From the NCBI GenBank assembly GCA_958403905.1, contig CATXZD010000011.1:34287-98286 (forward strand): DNA of 64,000 nucleotides, in the 5' to 3' direction. The DNA comes from an uncultured Ruminococcus sp. (GTDB taxonomy: Bacteria; Bacillota; Clostridia; Oscillospirales; Acutalibacteraceae). The position numbers were made by a program, and so were the translations under genes. The notes beneath the pieces are model-generated. The model saw nothing but the letters and a program-made list of their open reading frames with translations, did not search any database and was not told the origin of the DNA. Each line of letters opens with the position of its first letter. Positions within the stretch are counted from its first letter, which is position 1. Shown in pieces: positions 42,952 to 51,584 of this stretch.

Positions 42952-44157
42952 TTAATCAAAGAATTTTGCGTGAATTGCAGAAACTGCCTTGTCAGCGTCA
43001 GCAGCGTCGATAAGAACGGAAACCTTAATTTCACTTGTGCTTATCATCTGAATGTTAATCTGTGCGTCATAAAGAGCCTCAAACATTTTTGTAGCAACGC
43101 CTGCGTGGCTTTCCATACCTGCACCTACGATTGAAATTTTTGCAACATTGTCATCATAGAGAACTTCGGCTGCGCCGAGGTTTTCCATATAATCTTTAAG
43201 ACAATCAACAGTTTCCTGTCCTCTGTCCTTTGCTACTGTAAAGCTGATGTCCTTTTTGCCGTCGTGACCGATAGACTGTAGGATAATATCAACATTAATA
43301 TCTTTTGCAGAAAGCTTTGAGAACATTTTAAAAGCAAGACCGGGAAGGTTGGGGATACCCGTAACAGAAACTCTTGCTACCTCTGTATCTTTAGCAACAC
43401 CGCTGATTAACATTTTCTCCATTTTTGTTTTCTCCTTTACTATTGTGCCCGAAGCCTTAGCCATACTCGAAAGTACTTCAAGCTCGATATTATATTTTTT
43501 AGCCATCTCAACCGAACGATTGTTAAGAACCTGAGCTCCGAGTGTGGCAAGCTCAAGCATTTCATCATAGGAAATTTCCTTTAGTTTTTTAGCATTTTTG
43601 ACTTTTCGGGGATCAGCTGTGTAAACACCCTCAACATCTGTGTAAATCTGGCATAAGTCAGCGTGCATTGCAGCGGCAATAGCAACTGCGCTTGTGTCCG
43701 AGCCGCCTCTGCCGAGTGTTGTAATGTCGCCGTATTTGGAAATTCCCTGGAATCCTGCAACTACAACAATATTCTTCTTGTCAAGCTCACGTCTGATTCT
43801 TGAAGCCTCAACTCTTTTGATTCTTGCGCTTGTGTGAGCAGAAGTTGTTTCAAAGCCTGCCTGCCAGCCGAGCAGGGAAACTGCGTGGTAGCCAAGCTTT
43901 TCAATTGCCATTGCAAGAAGTGAAATTGAAATCTGCTCGCCCGCAGCAAGAAGCATATCCTTTTCACGACGGGTTGCGTTGGGGTTAATCTCCTGCGCTT
44001 TTTCGATAAGGTCATCTGTGGTGTCACCCTGTGCAGATACAACAACTACAACGTCGTTGCCCTTTGCAAAGGTGTCCGTTACGATTCTCGCAACGTTCAT
44101 TACACGCTCTGCGTCGGCAACAGAGCTGCCGCCGAATTTCTGAACTATCAAACTCAT
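42952..44157 (-). CDS. lysC: Aspartokinase
   Basis: The 401-residue enzyme phosphorylates aspartate, the first step to lysine, threonine and methionine. It begins LIVQKFGGSSVADAERV (the KFGGSS motif) and has FQGISKYGDITTLGRGGSDT and YTDVEGVYTADPR. Two ACT domains follow (about 265-401), which normally bind lysine or threonine as feedback inhibitors. Length fits the monofunctional class. It is downstream of hom on the same strand with a gap of about 140 nt. I did not see a lysine riboswitch in that gap. Confidence 0.96.
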   Translation of the reverse strand: MSLIVQKFGGSSVADAERVMNVARIVTDTFAKGNDVVVVVSAQGDTTDDLIEKAQEINPNATRREKDMLLAAGEQISISLLAMAIEKLGYHAVSLLGWQAGFETTSAHTSARIKRVEASRIRRELDKKNIVVVAGFQGISKYGDITTLGRGGSDTSAVAIAAAMHADLCQIYTDVEGVYTADPRKVKNAKKLKEISYDEMLELATLGAQVLNNRSVEMAKKYNIELEVLSSMAKASGTIVKEKTKMEKMLISGVAKDTEVARVSVTGIPNLPGLAFKMFSKLSAKDINVDIILQSIGHDGKKDISFTVAKDRGQETVDCLKDYMENLGAAEVLYDDNVAKISIVGAGMESHAGVATKMFEALYDAQINIQMISTSEIKVSVLIDAADADKAVSAIHAKFFD

Positions 44158-44298
44158 TTACTCAATACTCCTCTTTAGTTATTTTATAGGAAATTGCTCC
44201 GATAGAGTCGGGCAAAATAGTTTAAGCAATATACATAATTTTGCTCGCGCGCCAGCTTAAGCACATCACTTAACTGTGCGTAGAGCTGATTTGCTTTA

Positions 44299-45534
44299 TT
44301 ATAAATCGCCTATGCGGATTGTTGAAAGAACTTCAACGCCCTCGTTTTTGAGCGTTTCAATTTTCTCAATAATTTCTCCGTAGGACATTTCTGTTGTAAC
44401 AAATGCCGATTCGTCAGCGCAAACGTCATCTCTCTTTATTACGCTGATTGCGCCGAAAATACTTTCCGCCTTATTAAGAGCATTTTCACCCTTGGTGCGA
44501 ACGTAAACGGCTGTTTTTGAATCTGTGTAGGGAATGATGTTACTATCATTTCCATCTGCCCAGAAAAGATATTTTCTGGTTTTAAGGTGCTTGCAGCAGT
44601 CAACAACATCTGCAACAACTGCGCTTGCTGTTGGCAACTTGCCTGCGCCCTTACCGTAAAATACTACATCGCCTGTGCAGTCGCCCCTTACCATAATTCC
44701 GTTGAACTCATTGTCAATGTTTGCAAGCTGGCTTGTGTTCGGAATAAACATAGGAGCAACAAGAATATCAATTTTACCGTCGTCAAGGCGCTTAACCTTA
44801 CCGATAAGCTTGATTACACAGTTGAATGCTTCGGCATACTTTACGTCCTCAAGGGTAATTTTTGTAATACCGTCGGTATGTACCGAATCGGGATATACGT
44901 GCTTGCCGAATGCAAGGGAAGCAAGAATACAAATCTTGCGACAAGCATCGTGACCCTCAATGTCGGCTGCGGGATTTCTTTCTGCAAAGCCGAGGTCCTG
45001 AGCAAGCTTTAATGCGTCCTCAAACTGCATACCGTCTTCTATCATTTTAGTAAGAATAAAGTTGGTTGTGCCGTTTAAGATACCTGCAATTTCATTAACG
45101 ATGTTAGCTACAAGGCACTGGCTCATAGGACGGATAATCGGAATACCGCCGCCTACCGACGCCTCAAAAAGGAAGTTTACGTTTTCTTCCTTTGCTATTG
45201 CAAGAAGTTCTGCACCGTGAGCGGCAACAAGCTCCTTGTTTGAGGTTACAACGCTTTTGCCTGCCTTTAAGCACTGCTTTACAAAGTCATAGGCAGGATT
45301 TAAACCGCCCATAACTTCAACAACTACTCTTACCTCACGGTCATTGATAATGTCGTTAAAGTCCTTTGTAAATCTGTCAGCAAGAGGACTGTCGGGAAAT
45401 TCACGCAAATCAAGGATATGCTTGATGTAAATTTCCTCGCCAAGGCTTGCAAAAAGCTTCTGTTTGTGTGTTGTGATGATTTCGGCTACGCCCGAGCCTA
45501 CAACTCCATGTCCCATTATTGCTACTGAAACCAT
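44299..45534 (-). CDS. hom: Homoserine dehydrogenase
   Basis: The 411-residue enzyme reduces aspartate semialdehyde to homoserine with NAD(P)H. The nucleotide-binding start is VSVAIMGHGVVGSGVAEI, followed by VTSNKELVAAHG, FEASVGGGIPIIRP and the GILNGTTNFILTKM loop. A C-terminal ACT domain (about 335-411) would take threonine as inhibitor. ATG 45534 follows GAAAGG. Together with lysC it gives the common branch of the aspartate family pathway. Confidence 0.96.
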   Translation of the reverse strand: MVSVAIMGHGVVGSGVAEIITTHKQKLFASLGEEIYIKHILDLREFPDSPLADRFTKDFNDIINDREVRVVVEVMGGLNPAYDFVKQCLKAGKSVVTSNKELVAAHGAELLAIAKEENVNFLFEASVGGGIPIIRPMSQCLVANIVNEIAGILNGTTNFILTKMIEDGMQFEDALKLAQDLGFAERNPAADIEGHDACRKICILASLAFGKHVYPDSVHTDGITKITLEDVKYAEAFNCVIKLIGKVKRLDDGKIDILVAPMFIPNTSQLANIDNEFNGIMVRGDCTGDVVFYGKGAGKLPTASAVVADVVDCCKHLKTRKYLFWADGNDSNIIPYTDSKTAVYVRTKGENALNKAESIFGAISVIKRDDVCADESAFVTTEMSYGEIIEKIETLKNEGVEVLSTIRIGDL

Positions 45535-45598
45535 ATCTTTACCTAACCTTTCAGATTATTTATATTATAAAAATGTTTATTTTTTAACCAAACTCTCG

Positions 45599-48016
45599 CT
45601 ATTCTTCCGGCGCAGGTTCGGGGGTGTTGCCGCTTTCGCCGCCTTCAGGAATGTTGCTTTCTCCTCCGCTGTTTTCGCTGCCGGAGTTTTCACCGCCTCC
45701 GCTGTTTTCACCGCCGGAGCTTTCACCGCCTCCGCTGTTTTCGCCGCCGGAGTTTTCACCGTCTCCGCTGTTTTCACCACCGGAGTTTTCGCCGCCTCCG
45801 CTGTATTCTCCGCCTGATGTGTCGGAGCCTTCACCACCACTGTTGTCGGAATAGTAGTTATAGTATCCGCCCATAGCAGGCATATTGTCTTCAGTATAGT
45901 AGCCTATATATCTGCCTGACGGATTATCGGTTGTTACGATAAGTCCGTTATATGGATTGTACTGTGCTTCAACGAGGTTGGGGGAGAGGTTGTAGTCCTT
46001 TTGCTCCTTGCCCTCAAGGTACTTGCCCATTATATTTGCAAAGAATTTCGGTGCAACTGTTCGTCCGACGTCGCTTATGCTGTCGGGCTTGTCAAAACCG
46101 CACCAGGTAGCCATTGAAGCGTACGGTGAAAGTCCGCAGAACCAGGAGTCTTTGTTTTCGTCGGTTGTACCCGTTTTGCCGATAACATCCCATCCGCTGA
46201 TTTTTGCATGACCTGCGCCTGTGTGGGCGAACTGTGTATAGGTCATATTGTAGCTGAGAAGCCTGTTCATAATCGAAGCGGTTTCGGCAGAATATGCCTG
46301 CTTCGGAACTGCGTCACGGTTATCGATGATTATGTTATCTTCAGAGTCGGTGACATAGTAGTAGGTATACGGCTCATAATAAAGACCGCCGTTGCCCATA
46401 TAGTTGTATGAAGCCGCCATCTCTCTTACAGAAACACCGCCGTTCATACCGCCGATTGAAAGTGCGCCTGTGTTTTGTGCGTCTTGTTCGGAAAGCTTTT
46501 TAAATCCCATTTTGGTAACAGCCTGTTCATAGGCAACCGACGGACCGCCAATTAGGTTCATTGTCTGAACGGCTGTTGCGTTTGATGAAATCTCAATCGC
46601 ATCAGGCAAAAGCATATCTCCCTTGTAACCCCAGTATGCATTGTTCGGTCCTGATACAAGCTGTCCGTTTACGTCTTTCCAGTTATCAACAGGCTCATCT
46701 TTTACAAGTGATGAGTAGTAAAGCATTTTGTTGTCTATTGCATACGGATAAACGATTACAGGCTTGATTGACGAACCGGGTTGCAAGGTAGAGTGGGTTG
46801 CTCTGTCCCATTCAAGCGCCTGAGTTTTTTTCTTTGAACTGCCTACGGTAGCAATAACTCTGCCGTCAAATCCCATAAGCACTGAACCGATCTGGAGGTC
46901 GGAATCGTAACTTTTATCAATGTTCTGTGCAGCTTCTTCCATATAGCCCTGCATTTCTTCGTCCATAGCGCAGTAGATTTTTAAGCCCTCTGTGTACAGC
47001 TTTTCGGAAGCGGCGTCTTCGCTGATATTGTAATAGAGTGCAAGGTCCTCTTTTAAATCATAGAAAACCTGATCAATATACCAGTTCTGAACGTAATCGT
47101 CATCGTCATCATCTTCCTGAGTATCCTGAAATCCGACAAAAGTCATATTCGCCGATTCTTTCATAGCCTCGTCATATTCAGACTTAGTAATCTTTCCCTG
47201 GTCGTACATTTCGTTAATTACAATCTCACGGCGTCTTTTGTTGTTTTCAGGATAAACAAGCGGATTCCACAAAGACGGGTTCTGCGTAATGCCTGCAATT
47301 GCGGCGCATTCGGCAATTGAGCAGTCTTTTATGCTCTTGTCAAAATAAAGCTGTGCGGCTGCTTCAACACCCTGACAGTTGTTGCCAAAGTTTACAACAT
47401 TTAGATAAGCCTCAAGAATCTGATCCTTTGTATATTCGTCCTCAAGCTTTAAAGCCTTGCAGATTTCGCGAAGCTTACGGTTGATTGAAACTTCGTTATC
47501 ATCGGTTATGTTTTTAATAAGCTGCTGGGTAATTGTTGAGCCGCCGTATGAGTCCTCACCCGTAGCAAGGTTTACAACAGCCGAAAGCGTTCTTGCCCAG
47601 TCAACACCGTTGTGGTCATAGAAACGCTTGTCCTCAATGGAGACAACAGCGTCCTTCATAGCCTTAGGAATATCCTGATTGTCAACCCAAATTCGATTTT
47701 CAGTGCTGTACAGCGTCTGATATTCCTTAAATTCGTCTGTTTTATTGTCTTTGATATAGATAAAGCTTGTTTGATTAAGCGATTTTGCCTTAAGATCAAT
47801 GCCGGTCGGCTCAGAGGCAAGAGTGAAGATATAGATTGAAAGTGAAATGCCTGCTATGAAAAGTGCAACAAAGCAGATTGTAAAGGCAGTAAGCAGGAAT
47901 TTTCCCAGTCCTTTAAAAAATCTTTTAACTCCGTTTTCGCTTTTTTCGGTAACAATGCCCGTATCAGTGGATTTATCCGTGTAACGGCTTATGTCAGTTT
48001 CACGTTTATTTCGCAT
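45599..48016 (-). CDS. Class A penicillin-binding protein (PBP1a type) with Gly/Glu/Ser tail
   Basis: The 805-residue enzyme builds and crosslinks peptidoglycan. It has a cytoplasmic start, one membrane helix (about 38-62), and a glycosyltransferase domain with catalytic Glu in VSIEDKRFYDHNGVDW and GGSTITQQLIKN. The transpeptidase domain carries the active Ser in LQPGSSIKPVIV, SSNAT for the second motif and IGKTGTTDENKDSW. After about residue 720 there is a low-complexity tail of GGENSGG-type repeats. Such disordered tails are seen in Gram-positive PBPs. The start follows AAAGGAG. It is a single-gene unit. Confidence 0.95.
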   Translation of the reverse strand: MRNKRETDISRYTDKSTDTGIVTEKSENGVKRFFKGLGKFLLTAFTICFVALFIAGISLSIYIFTLASEPTGIDLKAKSLNQTSFIYIKDNKTDEFKEYQTLYSTENRIWVDNQDIPKAMKDAVVSIEDKRFYDHNGVDWARTLSAVVNLATGEDSYGGSTITQQLIKNITDDNEVSINRKLREICKALKLEDEYTKDQILEAYLNVVNFGNNCQGVEAAAQLYFDKSIKDCSIAECAAIAGITQNPSLWNPLVYPENNKRRREIVINEMYDQGKITKSEYDEAMKESANMTFVGFQDTQEDDDDDDYVQNWYIDQVFYDLKEDLALYYNISEDAASEKLYTEGLKIYCAMDEEMQGYMEEAAQNIDKSYDSDLQIGSVLMGFDGRVIATVGSSKKKTQALEWDRATHSTLQPGSSIKPVIVYPYAIDNKMLYYSSLVKDEPVDNWKDVNGQLVSGPNNAYWGYKGDMLLPDAIEISSNATAVQTMNLIGGPSVAYEQAVTKMGFKKLSEQDAQNTGALSIGGMNGGVSVREMAASYNYMGNGGLYYEPYTYYYVTDSEDNIIIDNRDAVPKQAYSAETASIMNRLLSYNMTYTQFAHTGAGHAKISGWDVIGKTGTTDENKDSWFCGLSPYASMATWCGFDKPDSISDVGRTVAPKFFANIMGKYLEGKEQKDYNLSPNLVEAQYNPYNGLIVTTDNPSGRYIGYYTEDNMPAMGGYYNYYSDNSGGEGSDTSGGEYSGGGENSGGENSGDGENSGGENSGGGESSGGENSGGGENSGSENSGGESNIPEGGESGNTPEPAPEE
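45640..45855. repeat. Low-complexity coding repeat in the PBP tail
   Basis: About 200 bp of imperfect units (CCGCCTCCGCTGTTTTC and variants) encode the GGENSGG tail. The opposite strand stays open in two frames only because of the repeat. Confidence 0.85.
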
Positions 48017-48290
48017 ATTTACTCCTTTAACGGCAATTTGCCTGTTTGTGACTCATTGCGACTTATTACGCAATGTAAAGTCTTTATAATACAATTATGT
48101 TGATAAAATAGAGTAAAAAACACTATTGATAGTTATTATAGCACCTCAAATTAAAAAAATAAATATGTTAAATTAAATTTTTATTAAAAAATATAGAGTT
48201 TCAGCGGATGTTTTTTATGTAAAAGGGTGAATATTCGGCTCTTGAAGGGAAAAACTACGGGTAATAAGCCTTGAAAGTGGGGAATTAAAA

Positions 48291-48608
48291 ATGAAAAAGC
48301 TGGTGCTTATTACGGGAATAATACTGATGGTGTGCCTGTTTACAAGCGTTTATGCATCTCCTGCGGTAACGGCAGGGACTAATACTGCGGCTACGGAGGA
48401 AAACAAGGGCAGTGTAAATGAAGTTTTTATGCTGAAATCCGAGAATAACCGAATTGTTGTATATAAATTTGGTGAAGAAACTCCGTATATTATAACAGAT
48501 ACTCTTGTCAGCACGCTCCCAAAAGGGGATATTATGCTGCTTGAAAAGGGAATAGAGATAAAGGGAGAGGAAAATCTTAAAAAATCGCTGGAGGATTATT
48601 GCAGTTGA
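48291..48608 (+). CDS. Small exported BofC C-terminal-domain-like protein
   Basis: The 105-residue protein has a signal peptide (cut near VYASP). Its main part has the pattern FMLKSENNRIVVYKFGEE, then DTLVSTLPKGDIMLLEKGIE and a final LEDYCS. That pattern (a short strand pair, then V-x-x-LP-x-x-D-x-x-LLxxGI) is what I recall for the C-terminal domain of BofC and related sporulation-forming Clostridia proteins. In Bacillus BofC restrains forespore signalling, but this one lacks the N-terminal domain, so the role is open. ATG 48291 has a GGGGAA site. It precedes the fatty acid operon but has its own start region. Confidence 0.7.
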   Translation: MKKLVLITGIILMVCLFTSVYASPAVTAGTNTAATEENKGSVNEVFMLKSENNRIVVYKFGEETPYIITDTLVSTLPKGDIMLLEKGIEIKGEENLKKSLEDYCS

Positions 48609-48680
48609 TAATACTTCAAGTTTTATAGGCTGTTTAATTGGGAATAAAAGGGGTATTACCCAAAAAATTGAACATATATA

Positions 48681-48709
48681 TTGACTTTTGAACTCTTTTG
48701 AGTTAGTAT
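48681..48709 (+). promoter_or_regulatory. Promoter of the fatty acid synthesis operon with internal palindrome
   Basis: TTGACT (48681-48686) and TAGTAT (48704-48709) are spaced 17 nt. The spacer holds the palindrome AACTC-TTTT-GAGTT (48691-48704), placed to block polymerase if bound. It does not match the FapR or FabT sites I remember well enough to name the regulator. Confidence 0.6.
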
Positions 48710-48741
48710 TAAGTTAAAATGCCATAATAATAAAATTAGGT

Positions 48742-48812
48742 TACTGCGGTCATATGCATTGCAATTTTATGATGAAATCTTGCAAATGAGCAAATTGTCA
48801 CAAACCGCAGTA
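48742..48812 (+). promoter_or_regulatory. Leader stem of the fatty acid operon
   Basis: TACTGCGGT (48742-48750) pairs perfectly with ACCGCAGTA (48804-48812) and closes a 53-nt region with further short pairings. It ends just before the fabK ribosome site and could regulate translation or mRNA stability; no known RNA class fits. Confidence 0.5.
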
Positions 48813-48837
48813 TTATGCAGAAAAGGAGAATGTACAT

Positions 48838-49788
48838 ATGATTTCTACCGTTATAGATCAGTCACTCGGCCTTGAGTTTCCGATTTTTCAGGGAGGTATG
48901 GCTTGGGTTGCCGACGCGTCTTTGGCAGCCGGCGTTTCCAACGCAGGAGGCTTAGGACTTATTGCCGCTATGAATTCAAACGGTGAACAGCTGCGTGAAG
49001 AAATTCGCAAGTGCAAGGAGCTTACGGACAAGCCTTTCGGCGTTAATATTATGCTTATGAGTCCTTTTGCGGCAGAGGTTGCAGACGTTGTTGTTGAGGA
49101 GGGCGTAAAGGTAGTTACAACCGGCGCAGGAAATCCCGGCAAATATATGCCCAAGTGGCTTGAAGCAGGAATTAAGGTTATCCCCGTAGTTCCAAGCGTT
49201 GCGCTTGCAAGAAAGATGGAGAAAAACGGCGCTTTTGCGGTTATCGCAGAGGGCGGCGAATCCGGCGGTCACGTTGGCGACTTAACAACAATGGCTCTTG
49301 TACCGCAGGTTGTTGACGCTGTTTCAATTCCTGTAATTGCGGCAGGCGGCATTGCAGACGGAAGACAGATTGCCGCTGCATTTATGCTCGGTGCAGTGGG
49401 CGTTCAGGTAGGAACAAGATTCCTTGTTGCAGAGGAATGTACAATTGCTCAGGAATATAAAAATAAGATTTTAAAGGCAAAGGATATTGACACTGTTGTT
49501 ACGGGCAAGAGGCTCGGACATCCCGTTCGTTCAATCAGAAACTCTTTTACACGTGAATATACAAAAGCAGAATATAACTCCTCAGAATTTTCAGACGAGG
49601 AGCTTGAAAATATGGGAATCGGCAAGCTCAGACTGGCTGTCAGAGAGGGCGACGTTTCTAACGGAACCGTGCTTGCAGGTCAGGTAGCTGCAATGGTTAA
49701 AAAAGAACAGCCTGCCCGTGATATGATTGTTGAGATGTTTACGCAGGCTGAAGAAGTATTGAACGGAGCGACAAAATGGGTAAAATAG
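48838..49788 (+). CDS. fabK: Enoyl-ACP reductase II (FMN-dependent)
   Basis: The 316-residue flavoenzyme reduces the trans-2-enoyl-ACP double bond, the last step of each fatty acid elongation cycle. Motifs: FPIFQGGMAWVADASLAA (start), VSNAGGLGLIAAM, PFGVNIMLMSP, GGESGGHVGDLTTM and PVIAAGGIADGRQ, the usual NPD/2-nitropropane dioxygenase-type barrel. FabK replaces FabI in many Firmicutes and is not inhibited by triclosan-like drugs. Its stop lies 13 nt inside fabD. It is the first gene of the operon. Confidence 0.95.
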   Translation: MISTVIDQSLGLEFPIFQGGMAWVADASLAAGVSNAGGLGLIAAMNSNGEQLREEIRKCKELTDKPFGVNIMLMSPFAAEVADVVVEEGVKVVTTGAGNPGKYMPKWLEAGIKVIPVVPSVALARKMEKNGAFAVIAEGGESGGHVGDLTTMALVPQVVDAVSIPVIAAGGIADGRQIAAAFMLGAVGVQVGTRFLVAEECTIAQEYKNKILKAKDIDTVVTGKRLGHPVRSIRNSFTREYTKAEYNSSEFSDEELENMGIGKLRLAVREGDVSNGTVLAGQVAAMVKKEQPARDMIVEMFTQAEEVLNGATKWVK

Positions 49789-50678
49789 CGTTTATTTTTT
49801 CAGGACAGGGTGCGCAATACAGCGGAATGGGCAAGGAGCTTTACGAAGCGTCCCCTGCCGCAAAGGCTGTTTATGATATGGCGGATTGTGTAAGAGAGGG
49901 CACTTCTAAGCAATGCTTTGAAGGCAGCACAGAGGAACTTTGCAAGACTGTAAATACACAGCCCTGCGTGTTTACGGCTGACCTTGCAGCAGCTTATGCG
50001 CTTGTTGAAAAGGGCATTAAGCCTGACTGCGTAGCAGGTTTTTCACTTGGTGAAATTGCGGCTATTGCATTTTCAAAAATGCTTTCCGACGAAGAAGCTT
50101 TTAAGCTTGTATGCAAAAGAGGCGAGCTTATGAACGATGCCGCAACCGAGAATCCCGGTGCGATGGCGGCTGTTATGAAGATTACTCCTAAGCAGGTTGA
50201 AGAAATTTGCAGTAAGTTTGACAATACATATCCCGTAAACTACAACTCTCCTGCGCAGACTGTTGTTGCAACAACAAGCGAAAATGCAGACAAATTCTGC
50301 GAAGCCGTTAAGGAAGCAGGCGGAAGAGCTAAGCTGCTTGCGGTAAGCGGTGCGTTTCATTCGCCGTTTATGGCAAAAGCCGCTGACGGTCTTGCAGAAT
50401 ATATGGAGAATGTTGATTTCTCTAATCCCGAAACTGTAATTTATTCGGACGTTACCGCAATGCCTTATGAGGGTGATTTCAAGGCGCTTGTTAAGGCTCA
50501 GGTTGAAAGTCCGGTAAGGTGGCAGACAATCGTTGAAAATATGATTAACGATGGTGTTGATACATTTATAGAAGTCGGTGTCGGCAAAACGCTTACGGGT
50601 CTTGTAAAGAGAATTAACGGTAATGTAAAGGCGTTCAAGGTTGAAACTCCTGCTGATATTGAGGCTTTGGAGCTTTGA
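49776..50678 (+). CDS. fabD: Malonyl-CoA:ACP transacylase
   Basis: The 300-residue enzyme loads malonate from CoA to ACP. It has IFSGQGAQYSGMGKEL at the start, the active Ser in GFSLGEIAA (about residue 89), GAFHSPFM with the catalytic His (about 196), and the Gln and Arg motifs in between. Length is standard. It begins at ATG 49776 within the end of fabK, so the two are translationally coupled. Confidence 0.96.
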   Translation: MGKIAFIFSGQGAQYSGMGKELYEASPAAKAVYDMADCVREGTSKQCFEGSTEELCKTVNTQPCVFTADLAAAYALVEKGIKPDCVAGFSLGEIAAIAFSKMLSDEEAFKLVCKRGELMNDAATENPGAMAAVMKITPKQVEEICSKFDNTYPVNYNSPAQTVVATTSENADKFCEAVKEAGGRAKLLAVSGAFHSPFMAKAADGLAEYMENVDFSNPETVIYSDVTAMPYEGDFKALVKAQVESPVRWQTIVENMINDGVDTFIEVGVGKTLTGLVKRINGNVKAFKVETPADIEALEL

Positions 50679-50737
50679 TTTAATATATCTTAGGGTAAGA
50701 GCTCTGCTCCTGCCGCATAAATTCGGAGGTAAATAAT

Positions 50738-51481
50738 ATGGATTTTACTAATAAAACAGCTGTAGTAACAGGCGGTTCAAGAGGAATCGGTCTTGCAATC
50801 GCTTCAAAGCTTGCTCAGGGCGGTGCAAATATTGCAATTCTCTATGTAGGTGACGAGAGCGAGGGCATAAAGGCAAAGGAAGAGCTTTCTCAGTACGGTA
50901 CAAAGGTTGAGCAGTATTTTTGCGATGTGTCTGACTTTGAAGTGTCTAAGCAGGTTGTTGACAAGGTTATTGAAGAATTCGGCGGAATTGATTTTCTTAT
51001 TAACAATGCAGGAATTACACGCGACAAACTTATTTTGAATATGGAAGAAAAGGATTTCGACGCAGTAATCGGAGTAAACCTTAAGGGTACTTTTAATATG
51101 ATTAAACACACCTACAAGCATTTTATGAAGAAACGTTTCGGCAGAATTGTAAGCACATCTTCAATTGTAGGTCTTAACGGTAACGCAGGACAGGCTAACT
51201 ATTCTGCATCAAAGGCAGGCATTATCGGACTTACAAAGTCCGTAGCTAAAGAGCTTGCAGGCAGGGGAGTAACGGCAAACGCAGTTGCACCCGGTTACAT
51301 AGGAACAGATATGACAAATGTTCTTTCAGACAAGGTAAAAGACGCTATGAAAGCACAGATTCCAGCGAAGCGCATCGGTACACCCGATGATGTTGCAAAC
51401 GTTGTAGCATTTCTTTGCTCCGATGAGGCAGCATATGTTACCGGCGAGGTTATACGTGTTGACGGCGGTCTTGCAATGTAA
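50738..51481 (+). CDS. fabG: 3-oxoacyl-ACP reductase
   Basis: The 247-residue short-chain dehydrogenase reduces 3-oxoacyl-ACP with NADPH. The nucleotide-binding GGSRGIGLAIA is at about 11-21, NNAGITRD at about 88-95, and the catalytic Ser-Tyr-Lys in STSSIVGLNGNAGQANYSAS with a following Lys. The C-terminal VDGGLAM is typical. ATG follows TTCGGAGGTAAAT; the same site is repeated before fabF, which suggests equal translation. Confidence 0.96.
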   Translation: MDFTNKTAVVTGGSRGIGLAIASKLAQGGANIAILYVGDESEGIKAKEELSQYGTKVEQYFCDVSDFEVSKQVVDKVIEEFGGIDFLINNAGITRDKLILNMEEKDFDAVIGVNLKGTFNMIKHTYKHFMKKRFGRIVSTSSIVGLNGNAGQANYSASKAGIIGLTKSVAKELAGRGVTANAVAPGYIGTDMTNVLSDKVKDAMKAQIPAKRIGTPDDVANVVAFLCSDEAAYVTGEVIRVDGGLAM

Positions 51482-51584
51482 TCAGGCAAAAGAAGATAAT
51501 TTTTAAAGGACCGGTGTAACGTGTCCGACAGATTTCAAAATGTTGAAGGGACAGGCTGGCTTGTTCCGCAATTCGGAGGTAAAT

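Noticed and set aside
44158..44298. Possible lysine riboswitch before lysC
   Set aside because: The 140-nt gap shows none of the conserved core strings or the five-helix layout.
45577..45854. Repeat-like open frames over the PBP tail on both strands
   Set aside because: They arise from the repetitive GGENSGG coding sequence; the PBP frame is continuous with real domains.
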